DNA of 64,000 nt from Streptomyces sp. 2131.1 (GCF_900105515.1 NZ_FNSY01000001.1:1922001-1986000), one strand, 5' to 3'; numbered from the stretch's first letter, positions 25,396 to 36,308 are shown. Numbers and translations are program-made. The notes: generated by a model from the sequence alone, not told the origin.

Positions 25396-26253
25396 TCACG
25401 GGGTGTTGTTGGCCAGGGCCAGCAGGCGGGAGCGGTCGCCGCCGAAGCGGTCCCGGTCGACGTTGCCGGAGACACCGCTCACAGCGCCGGTGGAGCTGTA
25501 CTGCCAGACCGTCCAGAAGGGGAAGCCCGACGGGATGCTGGGGCTGCCGGCGGAGGTCCAGTGCGCGACCCACAGCGGGCTGAGCGCGGACATGCCGTTC
25601 CAGCCGCCGGTGCACGTGTTCCACCAGCTCGGGCTGGTGTAGATCACGACGTCACGCCCAGTGCGGGCCTTGTACTTGTTGTAGAAGTCGAGGACCCACT
25701 GCCGCATCCCGGCCTGGGAGTAGCCGTAGCAGGTGCCCTCGATGTCCAGCACGCCGGGGAGCGTGAGGTTGTCGCGGGACCAGGCGCCGCCGTTGCTCGC
25801 GAAGAAGTCGGCCTGGGCCGCGCCGCCGGAGACGTCCGGCCGGGCGTAGTGGTAGGCGCCGCGGATGACGCCCGCGTTGTAGGCGTTCAGGTAGTTGGCA
25901 CTGAACGTCGGGTCCTTGTACGTGAGTCCCTCGGTGGCCTTCATCCAGGCGAATTCGATGCCCGCGCCGCGTACCGAGCTCCAGTTGATGCCGCCCTGCC
26001 AGCTGGAGACGTCGATGCCGACCGGGTTCGCCTTGAGGTTCGCGTCCGGCTCGGCGTCGAGGGCGAGTTGCCGGGTGTCCGGCTTGAAGTCCTTGCTGTC
26101 CTGGACGTAGCCGACGCCCATGTACCCCTTGCCGAGCGGGACGGGGTTGCCGTGCCGGGGGGCCGACGAGGCGGTGCCGGACATCAGGCCGAGCAGCAGT
26201 GCCGCGCTCGTGCCGAGGACGCCGGCCGCGGTGAGTCTGGTGCGAGTGGTCAT
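25396..26253 (-). CDS. secreted GH25 lysozyme (N-acetylmuramidase)
   Basis: A 285-residue secreted muramidase of the Chalaropsis type, like Streptomyces cellosyl. The signal peptide ends near TASSA. Asp81 in VGIDVSSWQG and the Asp170/Glu172 pair in VLDIEG are the GH25 catalytic residues. It cuts the MurNAc-GlcNAc bond of peptidoglycan. The start ATG 26253 has AGGAGG 8 bases upstream. It is the first gene of an operon with the GH3 glycosidase; upstream lie a DasR-like site (26401-26416) and a 14-base element shared with the M15-like gene, consistent with control by amino-sugar availability or cell-wall turnover. Confidence 0.95.
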   Translation of the reverse strand: MTTRTRLTAAGVLGTSAALLLGLMSGTASSAPRHGNPVPLGKGYMGVGYVQDSKDFKPDTRQLALDAEPDANLKANPVGIDVSSWQGGINWSSVRGAGIEFAWMKATEGLTYKDPTFSANYLNAYNAGVIRGAYHYARPDVSGGAAQADFFASNGGAWSRDNLTLPGVLDIEGTCYGYSQAGMRQWVLDFYNKYKARTGRDVVIYTSPSWWNTCTGGWNGMSALSPLWVAHWTSAGSPSIPSGFPFWTVWQYSSTGAVSGVSGNVDRDRFGGDRSRLLALANNTP

Positions 26254-26320
26254 GAGGAGCCTCCTGCTGGTGGGGGAAGCGGCCTGCGGTGGCCGCTCGG
26301 GCAGCACGGTTCACGCATGG

Positions 26321-26334
26321 TCTACGCGCGTCGC
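26321..26334 (-). promoter_or_regulatory. 14-base promoter-region element shared with the M15-like gene
   Basis: This is the second copy of GCGACGCGCGTAGA (minus strand), identical to 17189-17202. Next to it TGTCG (26336-26340) and CGACA (26347-26351) form an inverted repeat. Confidence 0.45.
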
Positions 26335-26400
26335 TTGTCGCGAACACGACATAGTGAGCCACAGGAGCCCGGCCCTGGTAAATAGTTTCCGGCTCCCGTT

Positions 26401-26416
26401 AGTTGTCTAGACCTAT
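26401..26416. promoter_or_regulatory. DasR-like binding site (dre)
   Basis: AGTTGTCTAGACCTAT matches 13 of 16 positions of the dre consensus (A-C/G-TGGTCTAGACCA-C/G-T), including the whole GTCTAGAC core. It lies between the GH25-GH3 operon and the divergent secreted deaminase gene. DasR is the GlcNAc-responsive GntR regulator of Streptomyces, so a site beside a muramidase and a hexosaminidase-like gene makes biological sense. Confidence 0.65.
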
Positions 26417-26554
26417 TCCCGTCGGCTTGAGCTGCGCGAACGGCCGTCGCGCGTCAGAACTTTCCGAAGGGCGCCCCCACTCGTTCGGGTGGACGTTCCC
26501 TCGCAAAGGCATGATTCGGGGGCAAATGACGTTGGCGAGCGCGATCATGCGTCG

Positions 26555-28171
26555 GTGATCATTACCCCTCGGACGGCACGCCGTCCCAAGTCCTCACTCC
26601 TGGCCGGGTTCGGCGGGGTGCTCGCCCTTCTGGCCGTACTCCCGGCACTCCCGGCGACCGCCGCAGCCCCCGCGCAGGACGGTGCCGCGCGCGCCGCCGC
26701 CCCCGCGTCGCCGCGCGCGGTGACCCCGGCGGAGCGCCGCACCGCCGCGTACATGGACTCGCTGCGGGACCGGCCCGCCCGGCTGCGGGCCTTCTTCGAG
26801 GAGCTGCCCAAGGGCGGCGACCTGCACAACCACCTGTCCGGCGCGGTGACCACCGAGTACCTGCTGCGGCTCGCGATCGAGCAGGGGCTGTGCATCGACG
26901 CGACGACGACCGCGGTGGCGTGCGCCCCGGGCACCCGGCCGGCCTCCGACGCACGGACCGACGAGGCGTTCCGGCAGCGGATCATCCGGGCCTGGTCGAT
27001 GCAGGACTTCCCGGCCGACGAGTCCGGGCACGACCACTTCTTCGACACGTTCGGCAAGTTCGGCATGGCGACCTGGTACGCCCGGGGCAAGATGCTCGCC
27101 AATGTCGCGAACACCGCGGTGAGGCAGAACCAGTTCTACCTGGAGACCATGGTCAGCCCGGCCTCCGACAGCGCCAAGTCGCTTGCCGACGCGGTGGGTT
27201 ACGACGCCGACCTGGCCGCGCTGCACCGCAAGCTGCTGGCCGGCGGGAAGCTCGACAAGGTCATCGACGAGGCGGTCAAGGAGGCCGACGACAGCGACGC
27301 GCAGTTCCGCGAGGCCGCGCACTGCGACACCCCGCACCCGGCGCCCGGCTGCCGGCTGCCCGTCCGCTGGATCTCCCAGGTGTCCCGCGGCAGTTCCCCG
27401 GTCCGCGTCTTCACGCAGATGGCGGTCGGCATGCGGCTGGCCGAGCGCGACCCGCGGTTCGTCGCGGTCAACCTCGTCCAGCCGGAGGACTGGGACAGCT
27501 CGCTGGAGAACTACAGCCTCCAGATGCGGATGCTGAAGTACCTGCGCGGGCAGTACCCGGGCGCCCACCTCACCCTGCACGCCGGTGAGCTGGCCCCCGG
27601 CCTGGTCAAGCCGGAGGACCTGACCTTCCACATCAACGAGGCGGTGCGGGTCGCCGGTGCCGAGCGGATCGGGCACGGCGTGGACCTGGTCCACGAGGAC
27701 GACTGGCGCCGGCTGGCCCGGACGATGGCGCGGCGCCACGTCGCCGTCGAGGTGCCGTTCTCCAGCAACAAGCAGATCCTCGGCATCGCGGGCGACGACC
27801 ACCCGTTCAACGCGTACCGCCGCTACGGCGTGCCGATCGTGCTGTCCACGGACGACCCGGGCGTGTCCCGGATCGACATCAGCCACGAGTACCAGTACGC
27901 CGCGAAGACGTACAGCCTCTCGTACACCGAGCTGAAGGACCTGGCCCGCGCCTCGCTGGAGTACGCCTTCCGCGACGGCCGCAGCCTGTGGACGGCCGGC
28001 AGCGCACCCTCCGGCTACCGCGTGGTCGCGGCCTGCCGGGCCGACCGCCCCGGTGACGGCCGCCCGGGCGCGCGCTGCGCGGACTACCTGGCGGGCAGCC
28101 CGAAGGCGGCGACCGAGTGGCGCCAGGAGGCGGCGTTCGCCTCCTTCGAGCGCGCCCACGGGGGCCGCTGA
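26555..28171 (+). CDS. secreted adenosine deaminase-like protein (ADGF/ADA2 type)
   Basis: About 538 residues with a signal peptide (LLAGFGGVLALLAVLPALPATAA). It has the amidohydrolase metal and catalytic residues of adenosine deaminases: His91/His93 in GGDLHNHLSG, His342/Glu345 in TLHAGE, a GHGV segment and Asp433/Asp434 in STDDPGV. The large insert in the first half and the export signal resemble extracellular ADGF/ADA2 enzymes, which convert adenosine to inosine outside the cell. The start is uncertain: GTG 26555 gives the best signal peptide, GTG 26489 is possible. It shares its upstream region, with a DasR-like site, with the muramidase operon. Confidence 0.87.
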   Translation: MIITPRTARRPKSSLLAGFGGVLALLAVLPALPATAAAPAQDGAARAAAPASPRAVTPAERRTAAYMDSLRDRPARLRAFFEELPKGGDLHNHLSGAVTTEYLLRLAIEQGLCIDATTTAVACAPGTRPASDARTDEAFRQRIIRAWSMQDFPADESGHDHFFDTFGKFGMATWYARGKMLANVANTAVRQNQFYLETMVSPASDSAKSLADAVGYDADLAALHRKLLAGGKLDKVIDEAVKEADDSDAQFREAAHCDTPHPAPGCRLPVRWISQVSRGSSPVRVFTQMAVGMRLAERDPRFVAVNLVQPEDWDSSLENYSLQMRMLKYLRGQYPGAHLTLHAGELAPGLVKPEDLTFHINEAVRVAGAERIGHGVDLVHEDDWRRLARTMARRHVAVEVPFSSNKQILGIAGDDHPFNAYRRYGVPIVLSTDDPGVSRIDISHEYQYAAKTYSLSYTELKDLARASLEYAFRDGRSLWTAGSAPSGYRVVAACRADRPGDGRPGARCADYLAGSPKAATEWRQEAAFASFERAHGGR

Positions 28172-28191
28172 TCCGGTCGGACCATGCCGAC

Positions 28192-28224
28192 AGGGGGTAC
28201 GGGGCGAACCGTCCCGTACCCCCT
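28192..28224. terminator. bidirectional hairpin terminator
   Basis: A perfect 12-base stem (28192-28203 with 28213-28224), between the convergent deaminase and TPM-domain genes. Confidence 0.8.
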
Positions 28225-28234
28225 CCTCATGCCG

Positions 28235-29650
28235 TCAGAACCCGCCCCCGAAGTCCCCTCCCCCGCCGAACCCGCCGCCGTCGCCGAAGCCCCCGCCGTC
28301 CCCGAAGCCGCCGCCGCCGAAGCCGGACGAGTCGAAATCGGAGCCGGAGAAGTCACCGCCCGAGTAGTCGCCGCCCATGTCGCCGCCGTAGTCGCCGCCC
28401 CCGTAGTCCGCCGCGTACGCCGGGGTGGCCAGCATCGAGCCGAGCATGGTGCCGACCAGGAGCCCGGGCAGCAGGCCGCCGCCGAAGTAGCCGCCCGCCC
28501 AGGGTCCGTAGGCCGGGCCCGCCTCCCAGTACGGGCGGCGCCTGCCGTCGCCCACGTCGACCGTCCGGCTCATCGGGTCCTCACCCCCGCGCAGCCGGAC
28601 CCGGTCCGCCGCGCACACCGGGACCTCGCGGGCGCTGCCGCCCGCCGGGGACCAGCGGACGTCGGCGACCGAGGGGCCGTGGCGCGGGTCGAAGAAGCAG
28701 GGCGGGCGGCGGACCGGGAGTTCCCGGCCGGTGCGGCGGGCGTCGAGCACCGCGAGCGAGTAGCGCCCGTCCTCCAGGGCCTGGGTCACCCCGCGCACGT
28801 CCGAGGGGTGTTCCGCGTGCGCCATACGGGACTTGGCGCTCTCGTAGGAGTCGAGAGCGCGTTCGTAGTCGGCGCGCATCGCGTCGTCGGCGCCGGACTC
28901 CGCCGGGTGGAAGTCGAGCCGCTCCAGGGTCTCCCCGTACGCCGTGATGTCCTCGTCCACGACGACCCGCAGCTTGTCGAGCGCGGCCCGCTCCTCGGCC
29001 TCCTTGGCCCTGCGGCTGCGGCGTACGACCGTGTACGCGGCGGCGCCGCCGAGGACGACCACGGCCCCGGTGACGGCCAGGCCGACGGCGGCCGAGCCGC
29101 CGGTGGACGCGGAGTGCTCGCCGCCGCTCCAGGAGGCGGGGGCGCTGCCCCGGGCCTGTTCGAGGGCGCGGTCCACGAAGGCGTTGAGCTGGGTGGCCGC
29201 GTCGGTGTCGGCGCCGGGTGTCTTCACGGCAGCGGTGAGGTTGATGACGGCGTTCCGGGACATCACCCGCGGGTCGGCGCCCGCGCTGAAGCCGTCGCCG
29301 AGGCGTATGGCGTAGACGCCGGTGATCCCGGTCTCGGTGCGCAGGGTGCGCAGCACGGTGTCCTCGGGGAAGGCGGCGGTGTTCGGCAGCACGGCCACGA
29401 ACACCGGTTTGTCCGCGTCCTCGATCTTCTTGCTCAGCGCCGCGGCCTGGCTCCGGGAGAGCTGGTCGGCGGCGGCCGGGTCGACGTAGACGGGTCCCTT
29501 GCGCAGGGCCTGGGCGACGTCCTCGGTGGTGGAAGCGCTGGTCACAGCCGGTGCGGCCGGCGCCAGGAAGAGGGCGAGGGCGGACAGCAGAGCGAGGAGC
29601 CCCGCCAGGAATGCCGGGGCCGGGAAGCTGTGGAACGGCCTGTTCCGCAT
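28235..29650 (-). CDS. membrane protein with N-terminal TPM-like domain and glycine-rich tail
   Basis: A 471-residue protein: signal or anchor helix (about 12-35), an extracytoplasmic TPM-like domain (about 45-165, AALSKKIEDADKPVFVAVLP), a transmembrane helix (about 185-210), a cytoplasmic region with a helical segment, and a second hydrophobic stretch near FGGGLLPGLLVGTMLGSML. The last 60 residues are a low-complexity tail of GGGDYGG and GFGDGG-type repeats. TPM proteins in plants and bacteria are linked to phosphatase activity or photosystem repair, but in Streptomyces the role is unknown. It is a single gene on its own unit. Confidence 0.75.
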   Translation of the reverse strand: MRNRPFHSFPAPAFLAGLLALLSALALFLAPAAPAVTSASTTEDVAQALRKGPVYVDPAAADQLSRSQAAALSKKIEDADKPVFVAVLPNTAAFPEDTVLRTLRTETGITGVYAIRLGDGFSAGADPRVMSRNAVINLTAAVKTPGADTDAATQLNAFVDRALEQARGSAPASWSGGEHSASTGGSAAVGLAVTGAVVVLGGAAAYTVVRRSRRAKEAEERAALDKLRVVVDEDITAYGETLERLDFHPAESGADDAMRADYERALDSYESAKSRMAHAEHPSDVRGVTQALEDGRYSLAVLDARRTGRELPVRRPPCFFDPRHGPSVADVRWSPAGGSAREVPVCAADRVRLRGGEDPMSRTVDVGDGRRRPYWEAGPAYGPWAGGYFGGGLLPGLLVGTMLGSMLATPAYAADYGGGDYGGDMGGDYSGGDFSGSDFDSSGFGGGGFGDGGGFGDGGGFGGGGDFGGGF

Positions 29651-29701
29651 ACTCCCAAGCTAACGCACACACGTACGAAACGGGCTGGGCATGCGAAACG
29701 G

Positions 29702-29728
29702 GCGGGCGGCCTCCTGAAAGCCGCCCGC
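29702..29728 (-). terminator. hairpin terminator of the beta-glucan locus
   Basis: A 9-base perfect stem (29702-29710 with 29720-29728) and 9-base loop just after the last gene of the locus. A direct repeat CGAAACGGGC at 29676 and 29694 lies beside it. Confidence 0.65.
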
Positions 29729-29742
29729 TCGTCCCGCGTCGG

Positions 29743-32700
29743 TCAGGCGGCCCGGTAGGCCGTCCTGAGCTTCGCCACCGCACCGGTCAGGTCACCGGTG
29801 AGCAGCAGGTGGTCGGCGTCCGCGAACGGCTTGGAGACCTTCTCGGTCAGCTTGCCGCCGGTCTTCTGCTGGACCAGCAGGCGTGCCTGGCCGACGATCT
29901 CCCGGCCCACGTCGGTGCGGCCGAGACCGGTGTGCTCCGCGACCTGGGCGGCCAGCGCGAGTGCGGTGAGCGTCAGCTCGCCGCCCGCCGGGGGCTTCTT
30001 CAGCGTGGTGAGGCCCCAGCCGTACGGGAACTGCGGGTCGTACGCCTTGTCGCCCACGTTGATCGGCAGCTGCGCCTCGGACTTCGGCCAGGTCACCGGG
30101 AGCTGCCCGGTGAAGGCCCGCTTGCCGAAGAGCACGTCGGCCACGCCGTCGCCCTCGGTACCCGGCAGCCAGGACGCCACCAGCGCGTCGATGTCGCCCA
30201 GCCGGTCCCCGATGAGCTGGGGGCGGCCCGAGACGATCAGGACGGCGCACTTCATCGCGGCGCAGACCTTGTCGACGGCGGCCTTGTCGGCGTCGGACAG
30301 CTCCAGGTCGTGTCCATTGCCGACGTCGCCGATGCCCTCCGCGTACGGGGTCTCACCGACGACCACCACACCGACGTCGTAGCCGGCCGTGTCGGCGGAG
30401 GCGTCCTTGGAGTACGTGACGGACGCGGCGTCCTTCTTCATGGCGGACAGGATCGTGGTGCCCGGGGTGATCGCGCCGGACGAGCCCTGCCAGCTGACGG
30501 TCCAGCCGCCGGCCTGGTTGCCGATGTCGTCGGCGTTGGAGCCGGCCACGTACACCTTCTGCGAGGACTTCAGCGGCAGCACACCGCCGTCGTTCTTCAG
30601 CAGCACCTGAGACTTCGCGGCGGCCTCGCGGGCCACGGCCCGGTGCTCGGCGGAGCCGATCTTCTCCAGGTTGGAGGTGTCCGCGTACGGCTTCTCGAAG
30701 AGGCCCAGTTCGAACTTCTGGGTCAGGATGCGCGAGACCGCGTCGTCGATCCGGGACTGCGGGATGCGGCCCGCGGCGACCTCGTCCTGGAGCGTCTTGG
30801 TGAAGTCCTTGTACTCCGTCGGGACCATGATCATGTCGAGCCCGGCGTTGATCGAGGTGCGCACGTCGCTCGCGTAGTCACCGGGGATCTGGTCGATCGC
30901 CTTGTAGTCGCTGATGACGAAGCCCTTGAAGCCCATGCGGTCCTTCAGGACACCGTTGATCATCTCGGCGTCGGCGTGCATCTTCACGGGGCCCTCGTCG
31001 TCCCCGATGATGTCGAGCGAGGAGTAGGACGGCATGACCGTGCCGACGCCGCGCTTCACCGCATCGGCGAAGGGCGCGAGGTGGACGGCCTCCAGCTCCT
31101 GCCGGGTGACCTTGGTGACGCCCTGGTCGGTCGTGTACGAACCGGTGGTCGACGAGCCGTACTCCGTACCGCCGTCCCCGACGTAGTGCTTGGCGGTGGC
31201 CAGCACCTTGTCGTTGCGGTCCAGGTCCTTGCCGGAGGCCGCGCCCTGCATGCCCTGGATCACGGTCTCCAGCGACTGCACGAGCGCCGGGTCCTCACCG
31301 TAGGACTCGTAGGAGCGGCCCCAGCGCTCGTCGCGCGAGACGCAGAGGCAGGGCGCGAAGTCCCACGGGACACCGGTGGCGCGGACCTCGCTCGCGGTGA
31401 CGGCGCCCGTCTTCTCGGCGAGCTTCGGGTCACGGGTGGCGCCGAGGCCGACGTTGTGCGGCATGATCGTCGAGCCGACCAGGTTGTTGTGGCCGTGCAC
31501 CGCGTCCACGCCGTAGATCAGCGGGATCTGGAAGCGGGTGGCCTGAGCGCGCAGCTGGTAGCCGTCGATCATCTTCGCCCACGCCTCGGGGGTGTTGGGC
31601 GAGGGGACCGAGCCGCCGCCGGAGAGCAGCGAGCCGAGGTCGTAGGCGGCGATGTCGCCCTGGGAGGAGAGTGCGTTGCGCTCGGCCTGGGTCATCTGGC
31701 CGGCCTTCTCGGCGGGCGACATCCGTGAGAGCAGGTCCGCGACGCGCTGTTTCACCGGCAGCTTCGCGTTCTGGTACGGCAGCCCGTGGGCGTCGATGAC
31801 GGCCTGCGGGTTCTCCTTGGGCGGCCGGGCGCCGGTGACGGTCACCTCCAGCGGGATCGTCTTCGCGGAGGCGGCGCCGGAGACCTTCTTCGTCGCGACG
31901 GCCACCCGGTGGGTGGTGCCGGACGCGGTGCCCGCGGGGAAGGTGTACGTGCCGCTGACCGGCGTGAAGTCGGTGCCCGCCTTCGCGGTGCCGCCCTTCG
32001 TCTCGTACGTGACGGTGACGGGCTCGTCCAGCGGGACGGAGCCGGTCGTGGTGACCGTGAGCCCGAGGGCCGCGGAGGCGCCCTGCTCGACCGGGACCAC
32101 CGCCGCGTCGGTGACGACGCTCGCCTTCAGGGCCGCGTCGGCCTTGCCGTAGAGCTCCACGCCGTCCATGGCGAACGTGCCGGGGGCGCCGGGCGGCAGG
32201 GTGAGGGCGTAGCCCCACATCTCGTTCAGGCCGAGGACCTGGTCGATGCCGCCGACGGGCTGGTAGTCGCCCCGGTAGGCGAAGTCGGCGAACGGGATCT
32301 CGACGAGGTGCCAGCCCTCCCAGTCGTCGGTGAAGGAGGTGGTCCAGAGCTCGGAGGCCTCGCCGTTGGCGCCGCCGTCCTTGATCTCGAAGGCGATCCG
32401 CTTGCCCGAACCTGGCGGCAGGGGCGCGGTGTTCTGGCCGTACCACCAGAAGCGGATGCCCTTGTGGGCGGACCAGTCGTGGGCGGGCCGGTCGGCGGCG
32501 TAGTCGTGGCTGAAGCCGCCGTAGCCGCTGATGTCGTAGGTGCCTTCGAGGACCTTGGCGCCCTCGGGGGCGTCGGCCCGGTCCTTCAGCGCCAGGGTGG
32601 GCGGGTCGTCGGCGTCGCCGCCCCAGGTGAAGATGCCCTCGGCCGGCTGGTTGGCGAAGGGCACCTCCCCCTCGAAGCGGTCCACGGCGACCGGTGCCGG

Positions 32701-32820
32701 TTCGTCGGCGGCCGGTGCCGCCGTGGACGGGACGGCCCCGGCGAGCAGGCCGGCCACCACGGTGGCTGCGGCCAGCACGGCGGTCGCGGGTCTCGCCCTG
32801 CGGCGGGTGCGGGGTGGCAT
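29743..32820 (-). CDS. large secreted GH3 beta-glucosidase/exo-beta-glucanase
   Basis: A 1025-residue exported enzyme. The approximate order is a signal peptide, an ExoP/CBM11-like beta-sandwich (40-225), a Calx-beta-like domain (230-335), the GH3 barrel (355-690), the GH3 alpha/beta sandwich (720-930) and an extra helical C-terminal segment of about 80 residues. The nucleophile is Asp638 in VISDYKAID; KHYVGDGGT is the other conserved barrel motif. It resembles exo-1,3/1,4-beta-glucan glucohydrolases that release glucose from oligosaccharide ends. It is the last gene of the minus-strand beta-glucan locus. Confidence 0.92.
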   Translation of the reverse strand: MPPRTRRRARPATAVLAAATVVAGLLAGAVPSTAAPAADEPAPVAVDRFEGEVPFANQPAEGIFTWGGDADDPPTLALKDRADAPEGAKVLEGTYDISGYGGFSHDYAADRPAHDWSAHKGIRFWWYGQNTAPLPPGSGKRIAFEIKDGGANGEASELWTTSFTDDWEGWHLVEIPFADFAYRGDYQPVGGIDQVLGLNEMWGYALTLPPGAPGTFAMDGVELYGKADAALKASVVTDAAVVPVEQGASAALGLTVTTTGSVPLDEPVTVTYETKGGTAKAGTDFTPVSGTYTFPAGTASGTTHRVAVATKKVSGAASAKTIPLEVTVTGARPPKENPQAVIDAHGLPYQNAKLPVKQRVADLLSRMSPAEKAGQMTQAERNALSSQGDIAAYDLGSLLSGGGSVPSPNTPEAWAKMIDGYQLRAQATRFQIPLIYGVDAVHGHNNLVGSTIMPHNVGLGATRDPKLAEKTGAVTASEVRATGVPWDFAPCLCVSRDERWGRSYESYGEDPALVQSLETVIQGMQGAASGKDLDRNDKVLATAKHYVGDGGTEYGSSTTGSYTTDQGVTKVTRQELEAVHLAPFADAVKRGVGTVMPSYSSLDIIGDDEGPVKMHADAEMINGVLKDRMGFKGFVISDYKAIDQIPGDYASDVRTSINAGLDMIMVPTEYKDFTKTLQDEVAAGRIPQSRIDDAVSRILTQKFELGLFEKPYADTSNLEKIGSAEHRAVAREAAAKSQVLLKNDGGVLPLKSSQKVYVAGSNADDIGNQAGGWTVSWQGSSGAITPGTTILSAMKKDAASVTYSKDASADTAGYDVGVVVVGETPYAEGIGDVGNGHDLELSDADKAAVDKVCAAMKCAVLIVSGRPQLIGDRLGDIDALVASWLPGTEGDGVADVLFGKRAFTGQLPVTWPKSEAQLPINVGDKAYDPQFPYGWGLTTLKKPPAGGELTLTALALAAQVAEHTGLGRTDVGREIVGQARLLVQQKTGGKLTEKVSKPFADADHLLLTGDLTGAVAKLRTAYRAA

Positions 32821-32842
32821 GTGTGCGGCTCCTTCGTACGGT

Positions 32843-32880
32843 GCCCGCGCGCGGCTCGGCGGGGGCCGTGCCGCGCGCGG
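32843..32880 (-). terminator. intergenic hairpin between GH16 and GH3 genes
   Basis: A perfect 12-base stem (32843-32854 with 32869-32880) with a 14-base loop in the 136-base gap. It could end GH16 transcription or reduce read-through into GH3. Confidence 0.55.
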
Positions 32881-32956
32881 GGTGCGGGTGGTACCGGGAG
32901 ATGACGTGCCTGGGGGGGTGTGGTGCGTGGGGGGTGCTTCGGGGGGCCGGGTGCGG

Positions 32957-34831
32957 CTACTTCTTCTGCTCCACCCGCACCCAGTCGATCTCCGCCCTGA
33001 CGCCGCCCTGGGCGACGCGGTCGACGCTGGACTGCGGGAGGCCCCAGTAGGGGCTGGTGACCTTGTTCCAGCCGGCCGGGTAGGCGCCGCCGAGGGCCAG
33101 GTTGAGGATCACGTACTGGTTGTGGTCGAAGACCCACTTGCCGCGGGTGGACTCCAGCTTGGAGCGGGAGGTCGTCTGCACGACGCGGTCGTCGACGGTG
33201 AACGTCATGCCCTCGGGCGCCCACTCGACGCCGTAGGTGTGCCACTGGTCGGCGCGGCCGCCGTTCGCGTACGTCTGCTGCTTGCCGATGTTGCCGTCGG
33301 CGGAGTAACCGGGGCCGTGCAGGGCGGAGCTGGTCCAGTCGCCGTAGCCGATGTTCTCCATGATGTCGGTCTCGCCCGAGCCGGGCCAGGAGACGTCCGG
33401 GTTGTCGACGTCGCTGCCGAGCATCCAGAAGGCGGGCCAGAAGCCGTCACCGACGGGCAGCTTCATTCGGGCGCTGACCTTGCCGTAGGTGAAGTCGAAC
33501 CTGGTGTTGGTGTCGATGCGCCCGGAGGTGAAGTCGAAAGTGCCCGCGGGCGTCCGGGTGCAGCCCTTGCAGTACTTCGACTGGAGGATCAGGGCGCCGT
33601 TCTCGGTACGGATGTTGTCCGCCGAGTCGACGTACGCCTGGGACTCGCCGTTGACGGGGTTCATCTCCGTGCCGGTGCGCACGACCCGCCACTTGCCGCG
33701 GTCGAGGCCGGAGCCGGTGAAGTCGTCGAAGAACGTGGTGGTGTAGGCGCCGGCCGGGTTCTTGGGCAGGGCCGGGTAGGCGGCGTCGGCGCTGCCGCCG
33801 GTGCCCCAGACCTGGAACTCGTAGAGGGAGTAGCCGAACTGGGCGGTCGCCGGGGCCGGGTTGTAGAAGGAGCGGCGCTCGACACCCAGCATCCGGACGT
33901 AGCGGCCGGTCGCCGGGGTGGGCAGCTGGACGGTGTCGTGCCGTCCCACGGCGTCGCCGGGCGACTTGACGTCGGCGCGGCGGGCGGCGACCTCGGAGGC
34001 GGAGGGCTGGTAGACGGTGCGCCAGGTGCGGTTGTCGTCGGAGACCTGGACGCGGTAGTCGACGGCGTACGCCGCCTCCCAGTACAGGTCCACGGTCTCG
34101 ATCCGCGAGGTGGCCCCGAGGTCGACGCCCACCCAGCGGCTGGCGTTCCAGTCGCTGGACCAGCGGGACCGGTCGGCCTTCAGGTCGGCGGGCCATCCGC
34201 CGTCGGTGACGAAGGCCGGGGAGTTGCCGGCGTGCTGGTAGAAGTCGCCGTACGCCGGGTGGTTGAGGGCGAGGTTGGTGCGGATGGTGGAGGCCGGGGC
34301 GGGCTCTCCCCCGTACACCTTGAAGGAGTAGAGGGAGTAGCCCCAGGGGGTGGCGCGCTGGATGCCGCGCATCCGGACGTAGCGGCCGGTGACCTCCTGC
34401 GGGTAGGTGTGCGCGGTGACGCTGCCGCCGGTGCCGTCGTCCTCGGTGTAGAAGGTGGTCCAGTCGGTGCCGTTCCTCGACACCTCCAGGACGTACTTCT
34501 TGCCGTACGCGGCCTCCCAGTCCAGGGTGACGCTGCTGACGCGGACGACGGAGCCGAGGTCCACGCGGATCCAGGCGTTGTCCGTGAAGTCGCTGGACCA
34601 GCGGGTGGTGCCGTTGCCGTCGGCCGCGGCCCCGGGTCCGGAGGCGGCGTTCTCGCTGCCGGAGGCGGTGACGGCGCCCGGGTTCGCCGTGTACGCGGCG
34701 GCGGCCCGGTCGGTGTCCCAGGCCGCGGCCTGCGCCGCCGCCGGCTTGGGGACCGGGGCGGCGAAGGCCATGGGAGCGGCGAGGGCGATCAGAGCGGCGG
34801 TGGTGGCTGCCAGGGTCGTACGAGAGGGCAT
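32957..34831 (-). CDS. secreted GH16 beta-1,3-glucanase with two discoidin-like carbohydrate-binding domains
   Basis: A 624-residue exported protein: signal peptide, two F5/8 type C (CBM32-like) domains at about 45-175 and 185-345, and a GH16 catalytic domain at about 365-620. The GH16 motif ETDIME provides Glu487 (nucleophile), Asp489 and Glu492 (acid/base). The family includes laminarinases and lichenases; context favours beta-1,3 or mixed-linked glucan. It lies 55 bases after the GH1 gene and acts upstream of it, cutting polymer to oligosaccharides for import. Confidence 0.93.
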   Translation of the reverse strand: MPSRTTLAATTAALIALAAPMAFAAPVPKPAAAQAAAWDTDRAAAAYTANPGAVTASGSENAASGPGAAADGNGTTRWSSDFTDNAWIRVDLGSVVRVSSVTLDWEAAYGKKYVLEVSRNGTDWTTFYTEDDGTGGSVTAHTYPQEVTGRYVRMRGIQRATPWGYSLYSFKVYGGEPAPASTIRTNLALNHPAYGDFYQHAGNSPAFVTDGGWPADLKADRSRWSSDWNASRWVGVDLGATSRIETVDLYWEAAYAVDYRVQVSDDNRTWRTVYQPSASEVAARRADVKSPGDAVGRHDTVQLPTPATGRYVRMLGVERRSFYNPAPATAQFGYSLYEFQVWGTGGSADAAYPALPKNPAGAYTTTFFDDFTGSGLDRGKWRVVRTGTEMNPVNGESQAYVDSADNIRTENGALILQSKYCKGCTRTPAGTFDFTSGRIDTNTRFDFTYGKVSARMKLPVGDGFWPAFWMLGSDVDNPDVSWPGSGETDIMENIGYGDWTSSALHGPGYSADGNIGKQQTYANGGRADQWHTYGVEWAPEGMTFTVDDRVVQTTSRSKLESTRGKWVFDHNQYVILNLALGGAYPAGWNKVTSPYWGLPQSSVDRVAQGGVRAEIDWVRVEQKK

Positions 34832-34886
34832 GGTGGGGTGTCCCGTTCGTATCGGTGAGGGTGAGCGGCCACCCGCGGCAGTGGGG

Positions 34887-36308
<1,422 letters not shown>

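Noticed and set aside
29551..31728. Long plus-strand ORF opposite the GH3 gene
   Set aside because: Shadow frame with no domain; it lies antisense to conserved GH3 motifs.
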